Source of the DNA: Terriglobales bacterium
GTDB lineage: Bacteria; Acidobacteriota; Terriglobia; Bryobacterales; Bryobacteraceae
Reading direction: 5' to 3'
DNA length: 64,000 bases
NCBI GenBank assembly: GCA_027485675.1
Contig: JAIXQP010000022.1
Span: 62,001-126,000 of the forward strand
This document shows, one piece after another, positions 53,210 through 61,327 of this stretch. The notes under the pieces were generated by a model. That model made no database searches and was not told where the DNA came from. It saw nothing but the letters and a program-made list of their open reading frames with translations. The number at the start of each line of letters is the position of its first letter. The stretch's first letter is position 1. Position numbers and translations under genes: made by a program.

Positions 53210-53698
53210 ATGGAACGGCCCACAACGCAGCGCCTGCGCGACGAGCTTCGGCAGACGAAGCCGTTTCCCAGCCGGTCGCAGGAGGCCTATCTGGCTTTGC
53301 TGCGGACGGTGGACGAGCTCCGGCGCCGCTCTTCGGCGCTGATGGGGCAACATGATGTGAGCCTGGAGCAGTACAACGTCCTGCGCGTTTTGCGCGGGGC
53401 CGGAGCGGCGGGGCTGCCGACGCTCGAGATTGCCGGGCGCATGGTGGAGCGGCAACCGGGAGTGACCCGGTTGTTGGACAAGTTGGAGGCCAAAGGTCTG
53501 GTGCACCGGGTGCGGTGCAAGGAAGACCGGCGGCAGGTTTTGTGTACGTTGACCGAGACGGGGCGCCGGCTGTTGGCGGCGCTCGACGGCCCGGTGGACG
53601 AGTCGTCGCAGAGAAGCTTCGGAGCCTTGCGCCCCGAAGAGCTAGAAACCCTGGTCGAGTATCTCGACCGTATCCGTTATCCGGAGTTATACCCATGA
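53210..53698 (+). CDS. MarR family transcriptional regulator
   Basis: A 162-residue winged-helix repressor. The first helices (SQEAYLALLRTVDELRRRSSALM) form the dimer interface; YNVLRVLRGAGAAGLPTLEIAGRMVERQPGVTRLLDKLEAKGLV is the recognition region; VRCKEDRRQVLCTLTETGRRLL is the wing. It probably represses its own operon through the palindromes in its promoter. One Cys in the wing (VRCKEDRR) and one before LTETG might allow oxidation sensing, but that is speculative. Overlaps the SnoaL-like gene by ATGA. Confidence 0.95.
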   Translation: MERPTTQRLRDELRQTKPFPSRSQEAYLALLRTVDELRRRSSALMGQHDVSLEQYNVLRVLRGAGAAGLPTLEIAGRMVERQPGVTRLLDKLEAKGLVHRVRCKEDRRQVLCTLTETGRRLLAALDGPVDESSQRSFGALRPEELETLVEYLDRIRYPELYP

Positions 53699-54048
53699 AC
53701 ATTGCAGAGTTAGATGCGCAGTTGAACGCCCAGGTGTTGGCGGGCGACATTCTCGGTGCGTTTGAGAAGTTCTACGCCGAGGACGTGGTAATGCAGGAGA
53801 ACAAGGCCGAGCCGCTGGTGGGCAAGGATGCCAACCGCGAGAACGAGAAGAAGTTCCTTGCCAGCGTCCAGGAGTTCCACGGCGCCAGCGTCGAGGCGGC
53901 GGCCGTGAACGGCGACGTGAGCTTCAGCCAGTGGAAGATGGACATCACCTTCCAGGGCGGCTACCGGACCACACTCGAGCAGGTGGCCGTGAGAAAGTGG
54001 AAGGACGGACAGATCGTCCACGAACGGTTCTTCTACAACAAGGGGTAA
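53695..54048 (+). CDS. SnoaL/NTF2-like small protein
   Basis: A 117-residue cone-shaped alpha+beta fold protein of the SnoaL-like/NTF2 superfamily. It opens MNIAELDAQLNAQVLAGDI then FEKFYAEDVVMQENKAEPLVGK, and ends VAVRKWKDGQIVHERFFYN. Members may be isomerases, hydrolases or ligand-binding proteins; no catalytic set can be assigned. It is translated from an ATGA overlap with marR and is 7 bases before yceI, so the three form one operon. Confidence 0.88.
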   Translation: MNIAELDAQLNAQVLAGDILGAFEKFYAEDVVMQENKAEPLVGKDANRENEKKFLASVQEFHGASVEAAAVNGDVSFSQWKMDITFQGGYRTTLEQVAVRKWKDGQIVHERFFYNKG

Positions 54049-54055
54049 CTTGCCC

Positions 54056-54622
54056 ATGCGTTTCGCTTTGGCTCTCGCGCTGACGCTGCCAGGGATGGCG
54101 GCCGACTATACGATCGATTCGAGACACAGTTCGGCTTCGTTTTCGGTACGGCACATGATGGTGTCCAATGTCCGGGGGCAGTTTTCGAAGGTGGCGGGAA
54201 CGATCGTCTACGACCCGGCCAACGTGGCGGCGAGTCGCGTCGAAGCAACGATCGACGTCAGCACGGTCGATACGCGAGAGCCCAAGCGGGACGCGGATCT
54301 GAAGACGAGCGAGTTTTTCGACGTCTCCAAATACCCGGAGATGAAGTTCCGGAGTACGAAGGTTTGGAAAGAGGGCGCGGGTCTGAAGATGGCCGGAGAA
54401 CTGACCCTGCATGGGGTCACCCAGCCGGTGGTCCTGGACGTAGAGGGTCCGTCGCCGGAGGTCAAACACGCCAGCGGGGCGATGATGATCGGCGTCTCCG
54501 CCACGACGAAGATCAGCCGGAAGGCGTTCGGCTTGACGTGGAACCGGGTGCTCGAAACCGGCACGATCGTCGTAGGGGACGAGGTGGCAGTAACCCTGGA
54601 CCTGGAAGCGTTACGAAAGTAA
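54056..54622 (+). CDS. yceI: YceI family periplasmic lipid-binding-like protein
   Basis: A 188-residue exported lipocalin-like protein. A short signal peptide (MRFALALALTLPGMAA) is followed by DYTIDSRHSSASFSVRHMMVSNVRGQF, the hallmark of YceI, then EATIDVSTVDTREPKRDADLKTSEFFDV and GELTLHGVTQPVVLDVEG. YceI relatives bind polyisoprenoid or other amphiphilic ligands and are induced by stress. ATG 54056 follows AAGGGG. It is the last gene of the MarR-controlled operon. Confidence 0.95.
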   Translation: MRFALALALTLPGMAADYTIDSRHSSASFSVRHMMVSNVRGQFSKVAGTIVYDPANVAASRVEATIDVSTVDTREPKRDADLKTSEFFDVSKYPEMKFRSTKVWKEGAGLKMAGELTLHGVTQPVVLDVEGPSPEVKHASGAMMIGVSATTKISRKAFGLTWNRVLETGTIVVGDEVAVTLDLEALRK

Positions 54623-54705
54623 CGAGACCGACACGGTAGATTCGTCGGCACGAAACACAAGGGACATACGATCGGGATTGGCAGTCAGCCAAACCTGGAG
54701 ATCGT

Positions 54706-56727
54706 GTGTCTTATAAGAACCCTATTCGATTATTGTTTCTCATTCTCACAATAGCAAGTGCGAGTGTGATGGCGCAAGGCAACGCGCCGAAAGCGAACTT
54801 TGTGCTACCCGAGCGGCTGCGGCTGCTGCAGGGGCAGTTAGTGGACATGGTGATTGAAGTCCGGAACGCGAACGCCGTCAGTAACTTGAAGGTGATGGCG
54901 GGCGGAGTCGACATCACCTCAAGGTTTGCGGCCCCGGTGAAAGCCGAACTCGATTGCGATGCCTCCTCGGACTATATCATCCGGGCCAACCTGCAGTCGC
55001 TCGAGCAGACCGGCGAAGTCGAAGTGTCGTTTTCCCTGACCGCCGACGGCGCCAACCTGACCGACAAACGGATGGTGACGGTGCGGCCGTTCAGCATGAC
55101 GGGCCGCCAGCGTCGGAACATCATCCTCTTCATCGGCGACGCGATGGGCACGGCCTACCGCGATGCGGCGCGGCTGGTTTCGCGCTCGATCGTCGGTGCG
55201 GATGGCAAGAGCTCGTTCCGCGAAGGCTTCTTCGACAACCTGCTCGAGATGGACAAAATGCCGGTTTCCGGTATGTCGATGACCTATGGAACGGACTCCA
55301 TTGTGCCGGACTCCGCCAACACGGGCACGTCGTGGGCCGCCGGCAACAAGAGCTTCCTGAACGCGGTGAACGTGTTTGAAGACGGCACGGACTGCCGGTG
55401 GCGCTTCAATGGCATCACCACGGCGGCTACCCAGCCGTTCATCCTGGATAATCCGCGCGTGGAAAATCTTTGGCAGTATCTGAAGCGGCGGTTTAACTAC
55501 CGCACGGGCATCGTCACGACCGCGGCGGTCACCGACGCCACCCCGGCCGTGCAGGGCTCCTATTCGGGCTTCCGGCAGACGCGGCTTGAAATCGCCCGCC
55601 AGTACCGCGAGAACCCGATGCTCAACGGCGCCCCGGCGTTCGATGTGATCCTCGGTGGCGGCACGGATCCCTTTACGGCCGCGGGCCGGCCGGATCGCCG
55701 GAACCTGATCGGCGAACTCCAGGGATTGGGCTATCGCTATGTGACGACGGCGACCGAATTGAAGGCGCTGCAGTTTGGGCAGCCGGTGATTGGGTTGTTC
55801 AAAGGTTCGCCGACCCCGGCTCCCGGCGCTAACGGGATCACCACCGCGGCCGACGTGAACATGGACGTGGCCTATGACAAGTTGAGACTGCCCCGTCCGG
55901 CCTCGGAACCCGCCGCCAACCTCGGCACGTTCACCGACCAGCCGATGCTCGAAACCATGACCGAAAAGGCGATTGAGGTGCTTTCGACCAGCTTCTCGCA
56001 GTCGCCGTTCATTCTGATGGTGGAAGCGGCTTCGATCGACAAGCAGTCGCATCCCAACAACGCCGCGGGTACGATCTGGGACACGATTGAACTCGATAAA
56101 TCGGTCGGCGTGGCCCGGGCGTGGGCCACCAGACGAGCGCAGAAGGATACCCTGATCGTCGTGACGGCGGACCATGACCAATCGATGCATCTGATTGGCG
56201 TCAGCAACACTCCTGACGACGAGTTCTTGAACCGCAACAAGAGCACGCGGGTTACCTACACGACGCCCGCCGGAACCTCGGACTTCACCGTCTACGGCGA
56301 CTCCTATTCGAATGCCCGCGCCGGCCTGCCGTTCAACAATGCCAGCACCGGAAATTCGAACAACGGTGGCGCGCGCGGCATGCCGGGCTCTTTTGCCCCG
56401 ACCAACTCGGCGACCGATCCGGCTGCGAGCACCTACTCCACCTATTTCGGCTCGCCGTCCTACCGGCTGGACCCCGCGACGGGTTACCCGGTGAACACCG
56501 GCGCCGGCATCCGCCGGCTTTCGGTCGGCTTCCGCACGGGCGACCACACGGCGTCGAGCGTGCCGGTGACCGCCGAAGGGCCGGGTGCGTTCCTCTTTAC
56601 GGGCTACATGGACCAGACCGACATCTTCTTCAAGATGGCGGCGGCCCTGAGCACGGATACGAGCGAAGGCGACAAGGTCGTGGATCTGCTGAAGTCGACG
56701 CAGTTCCCGCAGTCGGTTGGGAAATGA
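54706..56727 (+). CDS. Alkaline phosphatase, exported
   Basis: A 673-residue secreted phosphatase of the PhoA fold. A signal peptide (about 1-23, ending ASASVMA) precedes an N-terminal beta domain of about 110 residues. The catalytic domain contains IILFIGDAMG (metal Asp), the nucleophile Ser in VPDSANTGTSWAAGNKS, VEAASIDKQSHPNN, VTADHDQSMH (Asp, His ligands) and TGDHTASSVPVTAEG (His ligand). A large insertion of about 130 residues sits between the last two motifs. It releases phosphate from monoesters. GTG 54706 has GGAG upstream. The following small gene overlaps by ATGA. Confidence 0.92.
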   Translation: MSYKNPIRLLFLILTIASASVMAQGNAPKANFVLPERLRLLQGQLVDMVIEVRNANAVSNLKVMAGGVDITSRFAAPVKAELDCDASSDYIIRANLQSLEQTGEVEVSFSLTADGANLTDKRMVTVRPFSMTGRQRRNIILFIGDAMGTAYRDAARLVSRSIVGADGKSSFREGFFDNLLEMDKMPVSGMSMTYGTDSIVPDSANTGTSWAAGNKSFLNAVNVFEDGTDCRWRFNGITTAATQPFILDNPRVENLWQYLKRRFNYRTGIVTTAAVTDATPAVQGSYSGFRQTRLEIARQYRENPMLNGAPAFDVILGGGTDPFTAAGRPDRRNLIGELQGLGYRYVTTATELKALQFGQPVIGLFKGSPTPAPGANGITTAADVNMDVAYDKLRLPRPASEPAANLGTFTDQPMLETMTEKAIEVLSTSFSQSPFILMVEAASIDKQSHPNNAAGTIWDTIELDKSVGVARAWATRRAQKDTLIVVTADHDQSMHLIGVSNTPDDEFLNRNKSTRVTYTTPAGTSDFTVYGDSYSNARAGLPFNNASTGNSNNGGARGMPGSFAPTNSATDPAASTYSTYFGSPSYRLDPATGYPVNTGAGIRRLSVGFRTGDHTASSVPVTAEGPGAFLFTGYMDQTDIFFKMAAALSTDTSEGDKVVDLLKSTQFPQSVGK

Positions 56728-57242
56728 GCTGGCTTCGTTTCGTTCTCCTGGGAGGGGTGTTGGCCGGGCTGGCTGCCGGCCAAACCCTCCTCCCGGTGGG
56801 AGAACTCTTACGGTATACGCTCGAGGAGACTCCCGAGCAGTTGACCCGGGGCATGGGTCGTCCGGCGCAAACCGGCGAAGCAAGCCCCGGGTATTTTACT
56901 TGGTACTACAAGACGGACGTGCTCGATCAGCATGATTTCAGCCATCTGCTGGTGTTCCGCAAGTCCGACGGCAAGCTGGCCAGCGTCACCCGGAACTTCC
57001 ATACGCCCGTGAACGTGGACGCGCTCTTTCCCGCCAAACAGGCCAAGACGCACTATTGGCCCAGCGAGAAGGACCCCCAATGGGCCATCCGCGTGCGTCT
57101 GATGACCGGCGACCGGCTGATGATGGCCATGGGCGTCAAAAAAGAGGGAGACACTACGACGCAAGTAGTCATCATGCGCCGCAGTGTCTTGCGGTTCTTC
57201 TTCCCCTGGCTGGACCAGCAATTGACGGAGGAGAAGCGGTAG
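56724..57242 (+). CDS. Small exported protein of unknown function, coupled to the phosphatase
   Basis: 172 residues with a signal peptide (MSWLRFVLLGGVLAGLAAG). The mature part is soluble and mixed alpha/beta (LTRGMGRPAQTGEASPGYFTW, SHLLVFRKSDGKLASVTRNF). It ends with a hydrophobic stretch RSVLRFFFPWLDQQ. I do not recognise a family. Its ATG overlaps the phosphatase stop (ATGA), so the two are made together; a chaperone or accessory role is possible (inference). It converges on the phosphoesterase gene with 4 bases between stops. Confidence 0.75.
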   Translation: MSWLRFVLLGGVLAGLAAGQTLLPVGELLRYTLEETPEQLTRGMGRPAQTGEASPGYFTWYYKTDVLDQHDFSHLLVFRKSDGKLASVTRNFHTPVNVDALFPAKQAKTHYWPSEKDPQWAIRVRLMTGDRLMMAMGVKKEGDTTTQVVIMRRSVLRFFFPWLDQQLTEEKR

Positions 57243-57246
57243 GACC

Positions 57247-59751
57247 CTACCGCTTGTCCTCCTCTTCGTCCTCCGTCTCAATCGCCATCGGGGCGAATAC
57301 CGCGTTGCGGGGTTGCGGATAGGGCGTATTCCAACCGCGGATCTGGCCCCAGACGATCCGGTTCAGCGTCTCCGTGGGAACTGCGTCCGGAACGTCCCAG
57401 CGCATCTTCGCCGAGGCGATGGCGGCTTGGCGGGCGGGGCCGCGAAGAGCCCTCACCGCCGGATTGCGGTCAAACAGGGACTGCTGCGGTTCAACTGCCG
57501 CATACGGCGTCAGGTCGGGCGTGGCCGTGAAGCTCTCCCGCATGTCGTGGGCGATGAGGTCGAACAGCGACATGGTGGGGAGGCCGAGGATCAGTTCGAT
57601 AGTCTTCACCATGGACTGGTTCGAATAGAACGTCGAATCGACGTGGCCGCGCTTGGTGTACGGGCTGATGGCGAGGGCGACGGTGCGGTGGCCGTCGACG
57701 TGGTCGACGCCATTCTGGGCGTCATCTTCCACCACGAAGATCGCCATTTTCGACCAGAACTTCGACTTCGAAAGCCCTTCGACGATCTGGCCGAGCGCGA
57801 GATCGTTATCGGCGACCATGGCTTTGGGGCTGGAGGCTCCCGGGGCGGCGCCGAAAGTGTGGTCCGAGGGCAGTTGGAGCAGCACCAGGTTGGGCATTTT
57901 CCCGTTCGCGTCCCATTGCTTCAGGTCCTTGAGGAAGATCTGAGCACGGACCACGTCGGGGATGGAGTTGGTGTAGGCCGGGTACTGCGGGGCCAGGATC
58001 TTGTTCATGCTCGCGATGGGGGCGGTGGTGGTCCATTGCGTGGTGAGGTCTTCGCCGGCCTTCCAGCGGTTCAGCAGGTCGTGGCGGAGGGCCTGGGGCT
58101 CAGCGCGGCGCCCGGCGTATTCGCCGTAGATGCGGACGGACTTCTGCCGGGCCAGGGCATAATCCCACAGAAAGCCGCCGGAGGCGTAGGCGATGGGATC
58201 GGTACCATCGAACGGGTAGCTGCGGCCTTCATAGCCAGGCCAGAGGCAGTAGGCCGTTTCACTGGCTTGGGTGAGCCACTGGTGGCCGTCGCCGGAGTTG
58301 CCGCCGGTGGCGTAGAAGTTATCCAGAGTCACGAACTGCTCGGCCAGGCGGTGGTGGTTGGGGGTGACGTCGTTTCCGAACATCACGAGCGAGGGGTCAC
58401 CGTTGCCGCGCGGCAGGTCGCCGAAGACCTGATCATAGGTGCGGTTTTCCTTGATGATGTAGACGATGTGCTCGATCGTTGAGGATTCGCCCGAGCGCTC
58501 CGGAATCGGCTGCGGCGCGGCCGTGGGACGAGGCGCGGCGGCGCGCAGGGCGGCCATGTGATTGTTTTCGGCTACGGCCGTCGTGTAGTTCGTCAGTTGA
58601 GCCGCGGTCGGCAGATCGATCACGGCGACAGCGCCCCGGTTGGCATGGACGTAACGGCTGGTCGGCTTTTCACGCCATCCGGAGCCGGCGCCGAGCAGAG
58701 CGCCGACGGCGAGGCGTTTGCCATCCGGGCTGAGGGCGAGCGAGTTGGGGTACCAGGCGGTCGGGATCGAGCCCTTGATCGCGCCGGTGGCCGTGTCCAC
58801 CAGCACCACGGCATTGATGCCGCCGCAGGCGACGTAGAGCGTTCCCTGCCCCACGGTAAGCGCGTTGGGGGCGATGCCGTTCACCTTCTGGGCCCAGGGC
58901 TGCAGCGAAATGGTGCGGAGGGTGGCCTGGGTGCGGGTGTCGATGACGGTAACCGTATCGCTATTCGAATTGGCTACGTAGAGACGATGGTTGGCGTGAT
59001 CCCAGTGGAGACCGGTGGGGTGCAGTCCGGTCGCGAGGGTGTGGGTGACTTTCTGCGTGGCGATGTCGATGCGGGAGACGGAGCCGGTCGAGGCGATGCC
59101 GCGAGCGTCAACCACCACCTTGTCCGCCGTCGGCGCCAGACCCGTGGGTGCGGTCAGATCGCCGGACTTGGGCAGACGGCCGCCCCAGTTGGAGACATAA
59201 GCCGTCTTGCCATCCGCCGAGAGTGCGGCGGCGAAAGGGGCGATGCCGGTGGGAACTTTGGCTATCAGTTCGCCGGAGGCGAGGTCCACGACGGCCAACT
59301 GGTTGTTGTAGATCAGCGGCACTGCGGCGCGCCCACCCTGCACCGAGAGGGCGCCGGCGAGGAGCTCTCCCAGCACCGGGCCAAAGGGCTTGCCGTCTTT
59401 GTGCAGTTGCACCTTTTTCTCGGGGGCGGGAGCCGTGTAGGCTGCTCCCGCGAAGGCCAAGCCCTGCAACGCCGCGCGGCCGCGCATGGGTTGCCGGGAG
59501 AGGACGCGGTTGCCTCGCCAATCCAACCGGTAAACCCCGGCGGCGTGAGAAACCACGAGTTCGGAAGGGTCGGCGCCGAAGGCAACGGCGTAGACGCGGC
59601 CATCGAAGACGGTCGGGACACCCGCCGGCGTGATGGTTTGGCGAGTGGTGACGGCTCCGGGGTCGGAGACGGCACGAACCGGGCGATCAACCGTCTGGGC
59701 CAGAGCTGAGCCGGCCAGGAGGGCGACGGGAAGGAATCGGAAAAGGCGCAT
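57247..59751 (-). CDS. Exported YVTN beta-propeller/phosphoesterase fusion
   Basis: 834 residues. A signal peptide (MRLFRFLPVALLAGSALAQ) is followed by a YVTN-type beta-propeller (about 30-390, TAYVSNWGG, HRLYVANSNSDTVTVIDTRTQ, TLYVACGGINAVVLVDTATG). A phosphoesterase domain follows (about 430-800, PF04185 type): HIVYIIKENRTYDQVFGDL, NFYATGGNSGDGHQWL, FVVEDDAQNGVDHVDGHR. Proteins with this layout are annotated as bifunctional propeller/alkaline phosphatases; activity on phospholipids or phosphomonoesters is likely but unproven. It ends with an acidic tail. It faces the alkaline phosphatase pair tail to tail. Confidence 0.9.
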   Translation of the reverse strand: MRLFRFLPVALLAGSALAQTVDRPVRAVSDPGAVTTRQTITPAGVPTVFDGRVYAVAFGADPSELVVSHAAGVYRLDWRGNRVLSRQPMRGRAALQGLAFAGAAYTAPAPEKKVQLHKDGKPFGPVLGELLAGALSVQGGRAAVPLIYNNQLAVVDLASGELIAKVPTGIAPFAAALSADGKTAYVSNWGGRLPKSGDLTAPTGLAPTADKVVVDARGIASTGSVSRIDIATQKVTHTLATGLHPTGLHWDHANHRLYVANSNSDTVTVIDTRTQATLRTISLQPWAQKVNGIAPNALTVGQGTLYVACGGINAVVLVDTATGAIKGSIPTAWYPNSLALSPDGKRLAVGALLGAGSGWREKPTSRYVHANRGAVAVIDLPTAAQLTNYTTAVAENNHMAALRAAAPRPTAAPQPIPERSGESSTIEHIVYIIKENRTYDQVFGDLPRGNGDPSLVMFGNDVTPNHHRLAEQFVTLDNFYATGGNSGDGHQWLTQASETAYCLWPGYEGRSYPFDGTDPIAYASGGFLWDYALARQKSVRIYGEYAGRRAEPQALRHDLLNRWKAGEDLTTQWTTTAPIASMNKILAPQYPAYTNSIPDVVRAQIFLKDLKQWDANGKMPNLVLLQLPSDHTFGAAPGASSPKAMVADNDLALGQIVEGLSKSKFWSKMAIFVVEDDAQNGVDHVDGHRTVALAISPYTKRGHVDSTFYSNQSMVKTIELILGLPTMSLFDLIAHDMRESFTATPDLTPYAAVEPQQSLFDRNPAVRALRGPARQAAIASAKMRWDVPDAVPTETLNRIVWGQIRGWNTPYPQPRNAVFAPMAIETEDEEEDKR

Positions 59752-59758
59752 GCCGGGA

Positions 59759-59764
59759 ATTCTA
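59759..59764 (-). promoter_or_regulatory. Putative -10 of the phosphoesterase gene
   Basis: Minus-strand TAGAAT (59764 to 59759) is followed by TCCCGGC (7 nt) and the ATG, with no Shine-Dalgarno. Same position as the other proposed leaderless promoters. Confidence 0.45.
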
Positions 59765-59837
59765 TCGCCTGGAAGTTGCAATTGGATGAGTAAATGGTGC
59801 AACCTAGTTAGTTCTCTGACGTCCCTTTCCCTTTTGC

Positions 59838-60791
59838 ATGCGCGTACGCGTCCTCTATCACGACCACTGTTTTGACGGATCGGCTTCGGCTGCGTTCTTT
59901 AGCCAGTTTTACGCAGACCGGATCGGTCCGGCGGCTGAGTTCGCCTACACCGGCATGGCGCACACGGCCGCCCAGCAGTTCGACGACAGCCTCTTCGATG
60001 GGGAGGAGAACGCCATTGTCGATTTCAAGTACGCCCCGAACCCGAAGTTGACCTGGTGGTTTGATCATCACCAGAGCGCGTTTCTGAGTCCCGCCGATGC
60101 CGAACACTTCCGCACGGAACGCCACGGAAACTACTACTTCGATCCGGCCTACCGCTCCTGCACGAAGTTTATCGCGCACATTGCCAGAGAGCGGTTCGGC
60201 TACGAGAATCCGTTTTTAGCCGACTTAGTGAAATGGGCCGACATCATCGACGGCGCGCAGTACGCGAGCGCGCAGGAGGCGGTGGAGTTAGCCGCCCCGG
60301 CCATGAAGCTCACGCTGTTGATTGAGGCGGCGAACGGGTCGGAAATTATCCACCGGATTATCGGCTGGATGCGGACAAAAACGCTCGACGAAATCATCGC
60401 GCTCCCCGAGATTCAGACGCTCTTCCAACCGTTGTATGAGCGGCATCTCCGGTCGATTGACGTGATCCGCGAGCGGTCAACCACGGCCGGCGGCGTAATC
60501 TTTTTCGACCTGGTGGGCAGCGGCATGGAGGGATACAACAAGTTCATCCCCTACTACCTGTTCCCGGAAAACGTCTACACGGTCAGCGTGAGTGAGCAGC
60601 CGTTTCGCACGAAGGTGAGTGTCGGCTCCAGCCCGTGGGCCGGAGAGCGGGTGCGGCATAACCTGGCTTCAATTTGCGAACGGTACGGCGGCGGGGGCCA
60701 CCCGAAGGTAGGCGCCATCAGCTTTCCGACCGGGGCCATCGAAGCGGCGCGGCAGGCCGCCAGGGAGATTGTGGCCGAACTGCAAGGCTAG
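59838..60791 (+). CDS. DHH/DHHA1 family phosphoesterase
   Basis: A 317-residue cytoplasmic phosphodiesterase. N-terminal VLYHDHCFDGSASAAFF holds metal ligands, then NAIVDFKYAP (Asp) and the DHH signature WWFDHHQSAF. The DHHA1 domain ends with ERYGGGGHPKVGAISFP, the GGGH motif. Such proteins cleave short nucleotides (nanoRNA, pAp, cyclic dinucleotide products) or polyphosphate-like bonds; which of these applies is not clear. Its TAG shares bases with the TAG of the convergent gene (CTAG). Confidence 0.88.
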   Translation: MRVRVLYHDHCFDGSASAAFFSQFYADRIGPAAEFAYTGMAHTAAQQFDDSLFDGEENAIVDFKYAPNPKLTWWFDHHQSAFLSPADAEHFRTERHGNYYFDPAYRSCTKFIAHIARERFGYENPFLADLVKWADIIDGAQYASAQEAVELAAPAMKLTLLIEAANGSEIIHRIIGWMRTKTLDEIIALPEIQTLFQPLYERHLRSIDVIRERSTTAGGVIFFDLVGSGMEGYNKFIPYYLFPENVYTVSVSEQPFRTKVSVGSSPWAGERVRHNLASICERYGGGGHPKVGAISFPTGAIEAARQAAREIVAELQG

Positions 60792-61267
60792 CGCTGGGTG
60801 ATCAGGTACCACCGGTCGGCGTTCGCGTCCCGGGCGGGAGCGGGGGCGGCGGCCGTAGCGGGCTTCACTGGAGCCATGGTCATGATCGCCACGTTGCCCC
60901 CGGCGGCGTCGGGTACGAGCATCCGCTGCCGAACGATCTTTCCGCGCAACAGATGCGGCTCGAGCGTGGCGGCATCGGTGGCGGAGGCCGAGGCGGCCGG
61001 ATGATCCTGCTTCCGGACGAGAGCCCGAATCACGTTCTCCGTGAGTCCCTGGCGGGCGAGCGAGGCCAGCGCCTCGGCGCTCGTATCAAAGCGCGAGGTC
61101 TTGTTCTCGATCAATTCGAGCAAAAAACGCTCTCCCAGCCCGGCTTCGGCCAGCAACAAGACCCCCTCGTTGGTGAGCAGGTTCTTGGGGGGAGGAGCGA
61201 ATTTCGGCACGGGTTCAGCAGCGAAAAGGAGGCTCGTGAGAGCGAAAACGGAAAGTATCGTTCGCAT
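60788..61267 (-). CDS. Exported protein of unknown function
   Basis: 159 residues. A signal peptide (MRTILSVFALTSLLFAA) is followed by a Pro-rich start, then a helical segment LLTNEGVLLLAEAGLGERFLLELIENK and FDTSAEALASLARQGLTENVIRALVRK. That resembles short helical repeats found in secreted acidobacterial proteins that predict recognition of C-termini, but I cannot name the family. An Ala/Pro-rich linker leads to the end DANADRWYLITQR. Divergent from the next gene. Confidence 0.75.
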   Translation of the reverse strand: MRTILSVFALTSLLFAAEPVPKFAPPPKNLLTNEGVLLLAEAGLGERFLLELIENKTSRFDTSAEALASLARQGLTENVIRALVRKQDHPAASASATDAATLEPHLLRGKIVRQRMLVPDAAGGNVAIMTMAPVKPATAAAPAPARDANADRWYLITQR

Positions 61268-61327
61268 GGAGAGGGTATCGGCGAAAAAAAACTATTCGTG
61301 AGTGTTTTTCTGGCGATATGCCCAAAG

